Below, piece by piece: positions 45,269 to 55,490 of a DNA stretch of 64,000 nt (positions are counted from its first letter, which is position 1; each line of letters starts with the position of its first letter). A program made the translations under genes and the position numbers. The DNA lies in the NCBI RefSeq assembly GCF_900187445.1, contig NZ_FYEB01000001.1, positions 868,001 through 932,000 of the forward strand, in the 5' to 3' direction. The DNA is from Pseudomonas sp. Irchel s3b2. Its GTDB lineage: Bacteria > Pseudomonadota > Gammaproteobacteria > Pseudomonadales > Pseudomonadaceae. Under the pieces are notes generated by a model. That model ran no database searches. It was not told where the DNA came from and worked only from the letters and a program-made list of their open reading frames with translations.

Positions 45269-46672
45269 ATGGCGGATGAAATCTTGCGGCAAGGCGAGCT
45301 CAAGCGAGGGCTGAAAAATCGTCATATTCAGCTGATCGCATTGGGCGGAGCGATAGGTACCGGGTTGTTTCTAGGCTCTGCCGGAGTACTCAAATCGGCC
45401 GGGCCGTCGATGATCCTCGGCTATGCGATTGCCGGGTTCATCGCCTTTCTGATCATGCGCCAGCTGGGCGAGATGATTGTCGAGGAACCGGTGGCCGGCT
45501 CCTTCAGTCATTTTGCCCACAAGTACTGGGGCGGCTATGCCGGCTTTCTGTCCGGCTGGAACTACTGGGTGCTGTATGTGCTGGTGGGCATGGCCGAGTT
45601 GACGGCTGTCGGCAAGTACGTGCAGTTCTGGTGGCCGGAAGTCCCCTCCTGGGTCAGCGCGGCGGTGTTCTTCGTCCTGGTCAATTTGATCAATATGATG
45701 AACGTCAAAGTCTTCGGCGAGATGGAGTTCTGGTTTGCAATCATCAAGGTCGTAGCGATCATTGGCATGATTGCCCTGGGCTGCTACATGTTGTTCAGCG
45801 GAACGGGCGGCCCGCAGGCCTCGGTCAGCAATCTGTGGAGTCACGGCGGCTTCTTTCCCAATGGCACCACCGGATTGCTGATGTCCATGGCGTTCATCAT
45901 GTTCTCCTTCGGCGGTCTGGAGCTGGTCGGCATCACCGCCGCTGAAGCCAGCGAGCCGGGAAAAGTGATTCCCAAGGCGATTAACCAGGTGGTTTATCGC
46001 GTGCTGATCTTCTACGTCGGCGCACTCACCGTGTTGCTGTCGCTGTATCCGTGGGATCAACTGCTACAGACACTGGGCGCTTCGGGCGATGCCTATGGCG
46101 GCAGCCCGTTCGTGCAGATCTTCTCCTTGATCGGCAGCGACACCGCAGCGCACATCCTCAATTTCGTGGTGCTCACCGCGGCGCTCTCTGTCTATAACAG
46201 TGGCGTCTACTGCAACAGCCGCATGCTTTATGGCCTGGCCGAACAGGGCGACGCGCCCAAGGCGCTGATGAAACTGAACAAGCAGGGCGTGCCTCTACTG
46301 GCGCTGGGCGTATCTGCGTTGATTACCATGCTGTCCGTGCTGGTTAACTACCTCGCTCCGCATGAAGCGCTTGAATTGCTCTTTGCACTGGTGGTCGCAT
46401 CGCTGATGATCAACTGGGCGATGATCAGCCTGACGCACCTGAAATTTCGCGAAGTCATGGGCCAGCAAGGCATCGTGCCGGGCTTCAAGGCGTTCTGGTT
46501 CCCCTACAGCAATTACCTGTGCCTGGCCTTCATGGCCATGATCATCTGCGTCATGCTGATGATTCCAGGGATACGCGCTTCAGTCTTCGCCATACCGGTG
46601 TGGGTGTTGATCATCTTCGGCTTTTACCGGATGCGTATGGCCAAGGATCGGGCCTTGCCGGTGGTTCAATAG
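45269..46672 (+). CDS. Amino-acid permease (AAT family)
   Basis: The 467-residue protein has 12 membrane helices. The AAT signature is IALGGAIGTGLFLGSAGVLK near 24. The kynBA neighbourhood makes tryptophan or kynurenine uptake likely, but the family also has proline, GABA and aromatic transporters. The gene lies 98 bases after kynA and ends at a terminator, so it may be the third gene of the operon. Confidence 0.88.
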   Translation: MADEILRQGELKRGLKNRHIQLIALGGAIGTGLFLGSAGVLKSAGPSMILGYAIAGFIAFLIMRQLGEMIVEEPVAGSFSHFAHKYWGGYAGFLSGWNYWVLYVLVGMAELTAVGKYVQFWWPEVPSWVSAAVFFVLVNLINMMNVKVFGEMEFWFAIIKVVAIIGMIALGCYMLFSGTGGPQASVSNLWSHGGFFPNGTTGLLMSMAFIMFSFGGLELVGITAAEASEPGKVIPKAINQVVYRVLIFYVGALTVLLSLYPWDQLLQTLGASGDAYGGSPFVQIFSLIGSDTAAHILNFVVLTAALSVYNSGVYCNSRMLYGLAEQGDAPKALMKLNKQGVPLLALGVSALITMLSVLVNYLAPHEALELLFALVVASLMINWAMISLTHLKFREVMGQQGIVPGFKAFWFPYSNYLCLAFMAMIICVMLMIPGIRASVFAIPVWVLIIFGFYRMRMAKDRALPVVQ

Positions 46673-46688
46673 CCTTCCCTCTGACAAC

Positions 46689-46722
46689 AGCCCCGACATT
46701 CAATGAGTGACGGGGCTTTTTA
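46689..46722 (+). terminator. Intrinsic terminator after the kynBA permease
   Basis: AGCCCCG and CGGGGCT pair around a 15-base loop and end in TTTTT. It lies 17 bases after the permease stop. Confidence 0.85.
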
Positions 46723-46822
46723 AACGGATAAAGCAGCCGTTTTGTGGTGTGGAACTTGCTCTTTTCAAGCCTGATACGCGCCATCAGAGCGCGCTGAAGA
46801 ATATTGCCGTGGGTGCGCCGTT

Positions 46823-47836
46823 ATGAGTAGCAACGCTGATCCGCAGTTTCGCGACATTCGTATCGATCACTATGACCTCGAGGGTGCGAGAAACTGGATG
46901 TCTGGTATCTGCGGGCCGCACCGCCTCCAGACTTCGTCGCCCGAGCGGATCCGCTTTCATCACAGCGCCAATGTGTTCAAGTCGATGGCCACGACCTTGG
47001 GCACCCTCTCATATGGCACCGATGTCACCATCGATATCGAAGACGCCGAACACTTCAGCAGCTACAGCCTGAGTTTGCCGCTGGTGGGCGAGCAGGAGCT
47101 GAGCAAGAACGGCACCCTATCGAAATCCAACCGCGATCAAGGGGTGATCATTTCCCCGAATGAGAACCAGATGCTGGCGATCTCCGGCGACTGTCGCAAA
47201 GTCCAGGTGGTGGTCACCCGCGCCGCCATGAGCGAGTCGCTGGAAGGCATGCTGCAGCGACCGCTGGATACGCCGCTGCGTTTCGAGCCGGTGATGGATG
47301 CGGTGGACGGCGCGTCGGCCTCGTGGTGGCGCATGGCGCGTTATTTTATCGCGGAGCTGGAACGCAGCAACGAACTGTACGAACAGGTGGCCTTCACTCG
47401 GGATATCGAAAGCTCTTTGATCAAAGGCTTGATCCTCGCCCAGCCGAACAACTACTCCGAAGAATTGCGCAACGTGCTCGGCGTGAAACTGCCGCACTAC
47501 CTGATCAGGGCCAAACAATACATTCACGACAATGCTCGCGAAGCCTTGCACCTGGAGGATATCGAGGTCGCGGCCGGGGTTTCGCGTTTCAAGCTGTGCG
47601 AGGCGTTCAAGAAGTACTTCGCCCTGTCGCCGATGGTCTATCTGAAAAAGTACCGGTTGAACGCTGTGCGCCAGGAAATCCTCGAACACGGCTCGGCGCG
47701 CAATATTTCCGCGATCGCCATGGGCTGGGGCTTTACCCATCTCGGACGTTTTTCCGCCGAATACCGCAAGTTGTTCGACGAGTCCCCCAGCATGACCTTG
47801 CAGCGTAACGAAGCCCGGCGCATGCGCGGGGTCTGA
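46823..47836 (+). CDS. AraC-family regulator, AntR-like
   Basis: The 337-residue protein has an N-terminal AraC-binding-like domain (DIRIDHYDLEGARNWMSGIC) and a C-terminal double helix-turn-helix (LEDIEVAAGVSRFKLCEAFK, then SAIAMGWGFTHLGRFSAEYR). Its overall pattern is that of AntR/AndR/XylS-type regulators. Anthranilate is the end product of the local pathway, so control of anthranilate degradation is plausible. The ant genes are not in the window. Confidence 0.85.
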   Translation: MSSNADPQFRDIRIDHYDLEGARNWMSGICGPHRLQTSSPERIRFHHSANVFKSMATTLGTLSYGTDVTIDIEDAEHFSSYSLSLPLVGEQELSKNGTLSKSNRDQGVIISPNENQMLAISGDCRKVQVVVTRAAMSESLEGMLQRPLDTPLRFEPVMDAVDGASASWWRMARYFIAELERSNELYEQVAFTRDIESSLIKGLILAQPNNYSEELRNVLGVKLPHYLIRAKQYIHDNAREALHLEDIEVAAGVSRFKLCEAFKKYFALSPMVYLKKYRLNAVRQEILEHGSARNISAIAMGWGFTHLGRFSAEYRKLFDESPSMTLQRNEARRMRGV

Positions 47837-47938
47837 ATATCCCGGCGTCCAGCGTTTCAGGACCGCTTCGCGCTCCAGCGGAAGCAAGCTCCCTTGCCAC
47901 AATTCATCACCTGACCATCGATATCCATTAACTGGCGC

Positions 47939-48412
47939 TCACTTACGCACCACCAAATCAAGCAACGTCTCCCGCTCCTTGATTTTCTGCAACACGATTT
48001 CCGAGCGGATATCAGTCACTCCCGCCGTGCGGTTCAGTTGGTTGACGATGAAGTCGGAGAAGTGTTTGATGTTGCGCGCCTGGATCCGCAGCACATAGTT
48101 GCTCGCCCCGGTAATCACGTAGGCGGTGACCACTTCCGGCCACAACTGGACCTTCTTGATGAAGGTCTCGTGCCAGTCCTCGACGTCCTGTCGCAATGAC
48201 ACATGGACGATGGCTTCCAGTTCGACTCCCAGCTTTTCTGCATTCAGCATCGCGCGATAGCCGGTGATGATTCCTTCACTTTCCAGCAGGCGTAAACGGC
48301 GCAAACAGGCCGACGGCGACAGTGCGACCTTCTCTGCCATTTCGTGGTTGCTGATACGTCCGTCCTGTTGCAAGAGATGCAGGATCCGCAGGTCCGTCGA
48401 GTCGAGAGTCAT
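47939..48412 (-). CDS. kynR: Lrp/AsnC-family regulator KynR
   Basis: KynR is the kynurenine-responsive activator of the kyn genes. The 157 residues have an N-terminal HTH (LQQDGRISNHEMAEKVALSP, then ACLRRLRLLESEGIITGYRA) and an AsnC ligand-binding domain. It is divergent from kynU, with a 211-base AT-rich gap that carries an inverted repeat at 48449-48500. Confidence 0.9.
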   Translation of the reverse strand: MTLDSTDLRILHLLQQDGRISNHEMAEKVALSPSACLRRLRLLESEGIITGYRAMLNAEKLGVELEAIVHVSLRQDVEDWHETFIKKVQLWPEVVTAYVITGASNYVLRIQARNIKHFSDFIVNQLNRTAGVTDIRSEIVLQKIKERETLLDLVVRK

Positions 48413-48448
48413 GGTTAGAATAAATCCGCGATATTTGGAGTTGGATTC

Positions 48449-48500
48449 GAATTTTCTTCGAGATAAATACTATATGGCCGCTTACTTTGCACGAAAATTC
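48449..48500. promoter_or_regulatory. Inverted repeat in the kynR-kynU promoter gap
   Basis: GAATTTTC (48449-48456) and GAAAATTC (48493-48500) are perfect inverse copies 36 bases apart. A related GAAATTTTC stands upstream of kynB at 43510-43518. They may be KynR sites, since Lrp-type regulators bind spaced A/T-rich half sites. This is inference. Confidence 0.4.
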
Positions 48501-48623
48501 TCTAAAGTTTCGTTCATTATCTCCTCACCGTTAAGGCGCAAATAACGCCTGAAAACACGACATTCACACCCGACTATCTCGATTTGCCCGGACGGCACTT
48601 CTTTCAAGAAAGCAGGACACCCA

Positions 48624-49874
48624 ATGACTACAAGAAACGATTGTCTGGCGCTTGATGCGCAGGACGCTCTAGCCCCTCTGCGTCAGCAGTTTGCGCTCCC
48701 CGAAGGCGTGATCTATCTCGATGGCAACTCCCTGGGCGCGCGCCCGGTCGCAGCGCTGGCACGTGCTCAGGCAGTGATCGCCCAGGAGTGGGGCAATGGC
48801 CTGATCCGCAGTTGGAACAGCGCCGGCTGGCGCGACCTGCCTGAACGTCTGGGCAATCGACTGGCGGGGCTGATTGGCGCCGGTGACGGCGAAGTGGTGG
48901 TGACCGACACCACCTCGATCAACCTGTTCAAGGTGCTCAGCGCCGCCCTGCGCGTGCAGGCCACGCGGGCGCCGACGCGACGGGTAATCGTCACCGAGAC
49001 CAGCAACTTCCCGACTGACCTGTATATCGCCGAAGGTCTGGCGGACATGCTGCAGCAGGGCTACACCCTGCGTCTGGTCGACAGCCCGCAAGAGTTGCCG
49101 CAAGCGATCGACCAGGACACCGCGGTGGTCATGCTCACCCACGTCAACTACAAGACCGGCTACATGCACGACATGCAGGCCTTGACCGCGCTGACCCACG
49201 AATGTGGCGCGCTGGCCATCTGGGACCTGGCGCATTCCGCCGGGGCGGTGCCGGTCGACCTGCATCAGGCGCGCGCCGACTACGCCATCGGTTGCACCTA
49301 CAAGTACCTCAATGGTGGGCCGGGCTCGCAAGCTTTCGTCTGGGTCTCCCCTGAGCTGTGCGATCTGGTGGCGCAACCGCTGTCCGGCTGGTTCGGTCAT
49401 TCGCGGCAGTTCGCCATGGAGTCGCATTACCAGCCGAGCAGCGGAATCGCCCGCTATTTGTGCGGCACCCAGCCCATTACTTCATTGGCGATGGTCGAGT
49501 GCGGTCTGGATATTTTCGCCCAGACCGACATGGCCAGCCTGCGCATCAAATCCCTTGCCCTGACTGACCTGTTCATCCAGTTGATCGAGCAGCGCTGCGC
49601 CGCTCATGAACTGACCCTGATCACCCCACGCGAACACGCCAGGCGTGGCAGCCATGTCAGCTTCGAGCATCCCGAAGGCTATGCGGTCATCCAGGCTTTG
49701 ATCGCCCGTGGCGTCATCGGTGACTACCGCGAGCCGCGGATCATGCGCTTCGGCTTCACCCCGCTGTACACCCGCTTCACCGAGGTCTGGGATGCGGTGC
49801 AGATCCTCGGCGAGATTCTCGATCAGAAAACCTGGTCGCAGGAGCAGTTCCAGATCCGCCACAGCGTCACCTGA
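48624..49874 (+). CDS. kynU: Kynureninase
   Basis: KynU splits kynurenine into anthranilate and alanine with pyridoxal phosphate. The 416-residue product has [20 protein letters not shown], the aspartate motif [15 protein letters not shown], and the PLP lysine in [19 protein letters not shown]. The ATG at 48624 is the start of the KynR-divergent unit. oprD and another permease follow. Confidence 0.96.
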   Translation: MTTRNDCLALDAQDALAPLRQQFALPEGVIYLDGNSLGARPVAALARAQAVIAQEWGNGLIRSWNSAGWRDLPERLGNRLAGLIGAGDGEVVVTDTTSINLFKVLSAALRVQATRAPTRRVIVTETSNFPTDLYIAEGLADMLQQGYTLRLVDSPQELPQAIDQDTAVVMLTHVNYKTGYMHDMQALTALTHECGALAIWDLAHSAGAVPVDLHQARADYAIGCTYKYLNGGPGSQAFVWVSPELCDLVAQPLSGWFGHSRQFAMESHYQPSSGIARYLCGTQPITSLAMVECGLDIFAQTDMASLRIKSLALTDLFIQLIEQRCAAHELTLITPREHARRGSHVSFEHPEGYAVIQALIARGVIGDYREPRIMRFGFTPLYTRFTEVWDAVQILGEILDQKTWSQEQFQIRHSVT

Positions 49875-49978
49875 TAAATCCGACGCCCTTGTCTTGCTGC
49901 TGAGGTTTCCCGGCAGCAGGGCTTCGGTCGCCTCCAATAAACAGTTCTGTGAAAACACAATAATAAGGAGCACGCAGA

Positions 49979-51292
49979 ATGAAACTGTCCCTCTGGCCCG
50001 CCTTGCCGCTCGCCATCACCGGTTGTCTCGGCCAAGTGGCCTATGCCGCACCCGCCAATGGCTTTGTCGAAGACAGCAGCCTGACCCTGACCAACCGCAA
50101 CTTCCTTTTCTACCGCAACAACCTCAACAACCCGGGCGGTCAGAACTATCGGGAGGAATGGGCTCACGGGATCATGCTCGATTACCGTTCCGGCTATACC
50201 CAGGGCACCGTGGGCTTCGGGATCGATGCCTATGCGCAGTTGGGTCTCAAACTCGACAGTGGCAGGGGCCGTACCGGCACCGGCTTATTGCCGGTCGATT
50301 CCAATGGACGCGCCGAGGATGAGTATTCCGAGGCCGGTGGCGCGCTCAAGGCGCGGATCTCGAACACCGAACTTAAATACGGCAACCTGACACCGCTCAA
50401 CCCGGTGTTCGGCACCGGCTCGGCGCGACTGTTCACCACCTACGCCAATGGTTTCCAGCTGACTAGCAGCGAGTTGAAAGGACTGCGACTGGATGCCGGG
50501 CACTTCACCTCGGGCAATGACAGTGCGTCAACCAACGACGATGGCGCCCTCAAGGCGCTGTATGCCGGGGTCGAGACCCGCAGCGTCGATTATCTGGGCG
50601 GCAGTTATGCCCTGAGCGATCAATTGAGCGTCAGCCTGTACGGTTCGCAGTTCACCGATATCTGGCGGCAGTACTACGCCAACGCCAACTACAGCTATGC
50701 CCTGAACGACAATCAGTCGCTGAATCTGGACTTTAACCTCTATCGCACCAACGACTCTGGCCAGAGCCTGGCCGGCAAGATCGACAACACCACCTGGTCG
50801 CTGGCCGCCGCTTACAAGGTGGGTGCGCACCGCTTGACCCTGGCCTACCAACAGGTCGATGGCGATGAACCGTTCGATTATCTGGGTTTCGATCAGCAAC
50901 CGGGCACCTCGATCTTTCTCGCCAACTCGATTCAGATCCTTGATTTCAACGCGCCCAACGAACGTTCCTGGCAGCTGCGTTATGACCTGGACATGGCGCC
51001 TTTCGGCGTGCCGGGCCTGAGCTTTATGTCGCGCTATGTAAGCGGTGACCATATCGACGACAGCGACTACGACGGTGGACCGAACGGCGCCTATGGCCGT
51101 TACGGCGATGACGGTAAGCGCTGGGAGCGCGACATCGAAGCGCGCTACGTCGTGCAATCCGGTACGGCCAAGGATCTGTCGATACGTGTGCGTCAGGCCA
51201 GTGTGCGTTCCACCGGCCAGGTCGCCCGGGCAGACACCACCGACAACAACGAAGTCCGGGTGATCATCGAGTATCCGCTGAGTATTTTCTGA
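49979..51292 (+). CDS. OprD-family outer-membrane porin
   Basis: OprD porins carry small specific solutes such as basic amino acids and aromatics. The 437-residue product has a signal peptide (ending VAYA, about residue 23). The OprD opening GFVEDSSLTLTNRNFLFYRN and a regular pattern of amphipathic beta strands follow. Its position between kynU and a permease suggests uptake of a tryptophan-pathway substrate. Confidence 0.93.
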   Translation: MKLSLWPALPLAITGCLGQVAYAAPANGFVEDSSLTLTNRNFLFYRNNLNNPGGQNYREEWAHGIMLDYRSGYTQGTVGFGIDAYAQLGLKLDSGRGRTGTGLLPVDSNGRAEDEYSEAGGALKARISNTELKYGNLTPLNPVFGTGSARLFTTYANGFQLTSSELKGLRLDAGHFTSGNDSASTNDDGALKALYAGVETRSVDYLGGSYALSDQLSVSLYGSQFTDIWRQYYANANYSYALNDNQSLNLDFNLYRTNDSGQSLAGKIDNTTWSLAAAYKVGAHRLTLAYQQVDGDEPFDYLGFDQQPGTSIFLANSIQILDFNAPNERSWQLRYDLDMAPFGVPGLSFMSRYVSGDHIDDSDYDGGPNGAYGRYGDDGKRWERDIEARYVVQSGTAKDLSIRVRQASVRSTGQVARADTTDNNEVRVIIEYPLSIF

Positions 51293-51380
51293 TCCATATC
51301 CTGCTGTGCGTGGCTGATCCCCACCGGTAATCCCAACGACTTGCTCTCTTCAAGAAAGACAATATTCAGAGGACAGAAAA

Positions 51381-52790
51381 ATGACCGATAACACCGGTTT
51401 TGAAAGCATATCCAAGCGTGAGCAGGGCCTTAGACGCCAGCTCACCTCGGGTCAGATGAGCATGATCGCCATTGGCGGTGCGATTGGCACCGGGCTGTTC
51501 ATGGGCAGTGCCTACGCCATTGGTTATGCCGGGCCGAGCGTGCTGCTCAGCTACGCGATTGGCGCGATCATCACGCTGCTGTTGATGGGCTGTCTGGCGG
51601 AAATGACCGTAGCCCATTCGACCTCCGGTTCATTCGGCGCCTATGCCGAATTCTATGTCAGCCCATTGGCCGGGTTCCTGGTGCGCTATGCCTATTGGGC
51701 GGCGATTGTGCTGGCGGTGGGCACGGAAGTGACGGCGGTGGCGATGTACATGAAGTACTGGTTCGCCAACGTGCCGGAATGGATATGGATTGTCTCGTTC
51801 TCGAGCATCCTGATCGTGCTCAACGCCATCAGTGTGAAGACCTTCGGCACCTTCGAGTACTGGTTCTCGACCATCAAGATCGGTGCGATTGTCGGCTTCA
51901 TCATCCTCGCAGTGTATGTGGTGTACGGTTCCGGTAACCCGGATTACGGCGTGCACAACTACACGGCCCATGGCGGCTTCTTTCCCAATGGCCTGCAAGG
52001 GATGTGGATCGCGGTGATCGTTTCGATCTTCAGCTACCTGAGTGTGGAAATGATCGCGGTGGCCGCCGGTGAGGCGCAGGACCCGGAGCGGGCGGTGAAG
52101 AAGGCCTTTCGCGCGACCATCGTGCGACTGGTGGTGTTCTATCTGCTGACCCTGGCCCTGATGCTGGCGATTGTGCCGTGGGTCCAGGCCGGTCAAGCGC
52201 AGAGCCCGTTCGTCACCGTCATGCAGACTATCGGTATTCCTGGCGCAACCGGCGTGATGAACTTCGTGATCCTGATTGCGGCGTTGTCGGCGATGAACAG
52301 TCAGCTCTACATCACCACGCGCATGATGTTCAGCCTGTCCCGCGGCGGTTATGCACCCAAGTCAATGGGAGTGTTGAGCAAGACCGGGATCCCGCTGAAT
52401 GCCCTGTTGCTGTCGAGTTCGGGCATTGCCCTGGCGACGTTGCTCAACGTGGTGTACCCGGAAAGCTCTTTCACCTTGATGATGGCGATCTCCATGTTCG
52501 GCGCCATCTTCACCTGGTTCATGATCTTCCTGACCCACTACTGTTTCCGTCGCTACCACGAGCGCAACGGCGAACGGAAACTGTCCTTCCGCATGCGCCT
52601 GTTCCCGTACACCACGCTGTTGGGGCTGGTGCTGATGGGCGCGGTGATGATCACCACCTACTTCACCGATGCCTTCAAAATGACCCTGGTATTCGGTGTG
52701 CCTTTTCTGCTGATTCTCACGATTGTCTACTGGATATTCTTCAGAAAACCCAGGGCAACCGTGGCGTTGAATCCGCTGCCGAAGGTTTAG
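51381..52790 (+). CDS. Amino-acid permease (AAT family), second
   Basis: The 469-residue protein has 12 membrane helices and AIGGAIGTGLFMGSAYAIGY near 30. It differs clearly from the permease at 45269, so it is not a recent duplicate. It lies 88 bases after the porin in the kynU unit. It may import kynurenine, tryptophan or another amino acid. Confidence 0.87.
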   Translation: MTDNTGFESISKREQGLRRQLTSGQMSMIAIGGAIGTGLFMGSAYAIGYAGPSVLLSYAIGAIITLLLMGCLAEMTVAHSTSGSFGAYAEFYVSPLAGFLVRYAYWAAIVLAVGTEVTAVAMYMKYWFANVPEWIWIVSFSSILIVLNAISVKTFGTFEYWFSTIKIGAIVGFIILAVYVVYGSGNPDYGVHNYTAHGGFFPNGLQGMWIAVIVSIFSYLSVEMIAVAAGEAQDPERAVKKAFRATIVRLVVFYLLTLALMLAIVPWVQAGQAQSPFVTVMQTIGIPGATGVMNFVILIAALSAMNSQLYITTRMMFSLSRGGYAPKSMGVLSKTGIPLNALLLSSSGIALATLLNVVYPESSFTLMMAISMFGAIFTWFMIFLTHYCFRRYHERNGERKLSFRMRLFPYTTLLGLVLMGAVMITTYFTDAFKMTLVFGVPFLLILTIVYWIFFRKPRATVALNPLPKV

Positions 52791-52871
52791 AGGAAGGAAA
52801 CATGCAATCCCGACCGGCAGTTTTCATAGACTGCCGAACGGGCTTGCTCGCGAAGGCTGCGCCTCGGTCTA

Positions 52872-53477
52872 TCAGCCCAGTTCACATCCCTTAAGTACCA
52901 ACCGGATAATCGTCAGCGCCGCCGCTTCATAATCGGCCTCATCCAGCTTGGCCTTGCCGGTAACCGCGGATATCTGCCAATCGAAATCGGCATAGGTCTG
53001 AGTTGCGGCCCAGATGCTGAACATCAGGTGGTTGGGGTCGATGGGGGCAATCTGGCCGCGGTCGATCCAGGTCTGGATGCAGTCGATGTTGTGCCTGGCC
53101 TGGCCGTTGAGCTGCTCGATCAGGTCGGGGCTCAGGTGCGGGGCGCCGTGCATGATTTCGCTGGCGAATACCTTGGAGGCGAAGGGCAGGTCACGGGAGA
53201 TGCGGATTTTCGAGCGAATGTAGCCGCTCAGCACTTCGCTGGGCACGCCGTCGGCGTTGAACGGCGTCGAGGCCTGCAGGATCGGCTCGATGATGCTTTC
53301 CAGGACCTCGCGGTAGAGATTTTCCTTGGATTTGAAGTAGTAGTAGACGTTGGGCTTGGGCAGCCCGGCCTTGGCCGCGATGTCACTGGTTTTGGTCGCA
53401 GCGAAGCCCTTGTCGGCAAATTCTTCACTGGCGGCACGCAGGATCAGTTCTTTGTTGCGCTCGCGGATAGTGCTCAT
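52872..53477 (-). CDS. TetR-family regulator, RutR-like
   Basis: From ATG 53477 (MSTIRERNKELILRAASEEF) the protein has 201 residues. The TetR HTH spans about 25-47 (TKTSDIAAKAGLPKPNVYYY). The C-terminal domain is of the YcdC/RutR type (FASKVFASEIMHGAPHL, IAPIDPNHLMFSIWAATQTY). RutR-type proteins sense pyrimidines or related compounds; the target here is unknown. The open frame extends to 53516. Confidence 0.88.
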   Translation of the reverse strand: MSTIRERNKELILRAASEEFADKGFAATKTSDIAAKAGLPKPNVYYYFKSKENLYREVLESIIEPILQASTPFNADGVPSEVLSGYIRSKIRISRDLPFASKVFASEIMHGAPHLSPDLIEQLNGQARHNIDCIQTWIDRGQIAPIDPNHLMFSIWAATQTYADFDWQISAVTGKAKLDEADYEAAALTIIRLVLKGCELG

Positions 53478-53611
53478 AAACCAAGGAGTTCCTTGCCTGT
53501 TCTGGCGGTTGCGCATGGTAGCACCGGCCTCGCGCAGCGCTCAAGAATGCCCCGTATGGCCTCGGGTCGCGCTATGCTGCGTACCATTCATTCAAGAAGG
53601 AAACCTGATTC

Positions 53612-54526
53612 ATGGCGGGAAGCAGTTTGCTGATGCTGATCGACGACATCGCCACCGTACTGGATGATGTGGCGTTGATGACCAAAATGGCCGCGAAGAA
53701 GACCGCCGGCGTTCTTGGCGACGATCTGGCGCTCAACGCCCAGCAGGTTTCCGGCGTGCGTGCCGAGCGGGAAATCCCGGTGGTATGGGCGGTGGCCAAG
53801 GGCTCGTTTCTCAACAAGCTGATTCTGGTGCCGTCGGCGTTGGCCATCAGTGCGTTCATTCCGTGGCTGGTCACGCCGTTGTTGATGGTCGGTGGCGCCT
53901 ACCTGTGCTTCGAAGGTTTCGAGAAACTCGCCCACAAACTCCTGCACAGCAAAGCTGAAGATCGGGCCGAACACGCAGAACTGGTTGAGGCCGTGGCCAA
54001 CCCGGCGGTTGATCTGGTGGCGTTCGAGAAGGACAAGATCAAGGGTGCGATCCGCACCGATTTCATTCTTTCGGCGGAAATCATCGCCATCACCCTGGGC
54101 ACCGTGGCTGATGCTTCGCTGACCCAGCAAGTGATCGTGCTCTCGGGCATCGCCATCGTCATGACCATCGGCGTCTATGGCCTGGTGGCCGGCATCGTCA
54201 AACTCGACGACCTCGGTCTGTGGCTGACTCAGAAGCCCGGCCAGATAGCCAAAAGCATCGGCGGCGGGATTCTGCGTGCAGCACCTTACATGATGAAAAG
54301 CCTGTCGGTGATCGGCACGGCGGCGATGTTTTTGGTCGGCGGCGGGATTCTGACCCATGGCGTGCCGGTGGTTCATCACTGGATCGAAAGTGTCAGTGCA
54401 AGTGCTGGCGGTGGCGGGTTTATCGTGCCGACGTTGCTGAATGCGGTGGCCGGGATTGTGGCGGGTGCGGCGGTGTTGGTTGGGGTGATGGCTGTCGGCA
54501 AGGTTTGGAAAACGGTAAAGGCTTGA
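53612..54526 (+). CDS. DUF808 family inner-membrane protein
   Basis: The 304-residue protein belongs to the DUF808 (YedI) family. It opens [20 protein letters not shown] and has about seven membrane helices and a conserved acidic loop ([20 protein letters not shown]). Its function is unknown. The ATG follows AAGGAA. Confidence 0.9.
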   Translation: MAGSSLLMLIDDIATVLDDVALMTKMAAKKTAGVLGDDLALNAQQVSGVRAEREIPVVWAVAKGSFLNKLILVPSALAISAFIPWLVTPLLMVGGAYLCFEGFEKLAHKLLHSKAEDRAEHAELVEAVANPAVDLVAFEKDKIKGAIRTDFILSAEIIAITLGTVADASLTQQVIVLSGIAIVMTIGVYGLVAGIVKLDDLGLWLTQKPGQIAKSIGGGILRAAPYMMKSLSVIGTAAMFLVGGGILTHGVPVVHHWIESVSASAGGGGFIVPTLLNAVAGIVAGAAVLVGVMAVGKVWKTVKA

Positions 54527-54529
54527 ACC

Positions 54530-54621
54530 TGTAGGAGCGAGGCTTGCCCGCGAAAGCGGTGTGTCAGTCAACATTGATATTGGATGTGATAGCCTCTTCG
54601 CGAGCAAGCCCGCTCCCACAG
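54530..54621. repeat. REP pair, mixed arms
   Basis: The left arm is the GAGCGAGGCTTGCCCGCGAA type. The right arm is a diverged TTCGCGAGCAAGCCCGCTCC, so the pair is not symmetric. It lies just after the DUF808 gene. Confidence 0.8.
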
Positions 54622-54651
54622 TAGGTTGGTGGTGTTTGAGATACGCGCATG

Positions 54652-54687
54652 AAAAAGGCCATTCGACGCAAATCGAATGGCCTTTTT
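54652..54687. terminator. Bidirectional intrinsic terminator
   Basis: AAAAAGGCCATTCGA and TCGAATGGCCTTTTT pair perfectly over 15 bp around CGCAAA. The A- and T-runs on both sides serve the DUF808 gene (+) and the mlaA-like gene (-). Confidence 0.9.
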
Positions 54688-54701
54688 TGTTACCTACGCA
54701 A

Positions 54702-55490
54702 TTACTCGGCAACCTGCAGCTTGCGCGACTCGGTGTACACGTAACGCACTTTCTCGTATTCGAACGGCGTGTTCAATTGGCCGTAGCGGAAGCTGGTCTG
54801 ATAGCGCTTGTCGATGATGCGCAGTGCCAGGACTTCCGGGTGGTTGGAGCTGACTTCGGAAACGTTCAGGAAGTTGATCGCCGATTCGGCCGTGTAATCG
54901 ACCACCAGGCCCGCGGTGTCACGCAGGTTCGACGGGCCGAGGATCGGCAACACGAAGTAGGCGCCGCCCGGTACGCCGTAGAAGCCTAGCGTCTGGCCGA
55001 AGTCTTCGCTCTGACGCGGCAGCCCCATGGCGGTGGCCGGGTCCCACAGGCCAGCGACACCGATGGTGGTGTTGAGCAGCAAGCGCGCGGTGGTTTCCAT
55101 CGAACGCTGACCCTTGAATTGCAGCAGGCTGTTCATCAGGTTCGGCACATCGCCGACGTTGTTGAAGAAGTTGCTGACGCCGGAGCGCAGGAAACTTGGG
55201 GTGATGTAGCGATAGCCGTTGACCACCGGCAGGAATACCCATTGGTCGAAACGGTAGTTGAAGTGGTAGACGCGGCGGTTCCACTCTTCCAGCGGGTCGT
55301 AGACGTTCAGCGCGTTGAGCGTCGAGCGTTCGAACTCGCGTTGATCCAGCCCCGGATTGAATTTGAGTTTGCTCAGCGGTTCTTTGAAACCGTCGGAATC
55401 GATCACCACAGGTGCATTGGCTTTGCTGTTGTCGGCATTGGCTACGCCTGCACAGAGTAACGCTGCGATCAGCAGGGGGTATTTAGCCAC
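54702..55490 (-). CDS. mlaA: MlaA/VacJ-family phospholipid transport protein
   Basis: MlaA removes phospholipids from the outer leaflet of the outer membrane. The 262-residue product has DPLEEWNRRVYHFNYRFDQW, then FFNNVGDVPNLMNSLLQFKG and GVPGGAYFVLPILGPSNLRD, all family marks. The N-terminus ends in LLCAGVANADN; the cysteine lacks a proper lipobox (L before it), so it may be a soluble form. Its ATG lies within the end of the hydrolase gene. Confidence 0.9.
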   Translation of the reverse strand: MAKYPLLIAALLCAGVANADNSKANAPVVIDSDGFKEPLSKLKFNPGLDQREFERSTLNALNVYDPLEEWNRRVYHFNYRFDQWVFLPVVNGYRYITPSFLRSGVSNFFNNVGDVPNLMNSLLQFKGQRSMETTARLLLNTTIGVAGLWDPATAMGLPRQSEDFGQTLGFYGVPGGAYFVLPILGPSNLRDTAGLVVDYTAESAINFLNVSEVSSNHPEVLALRIIDKRYQTSFRYGQLNTPFEYEKVRYVYTESRKLQVAE

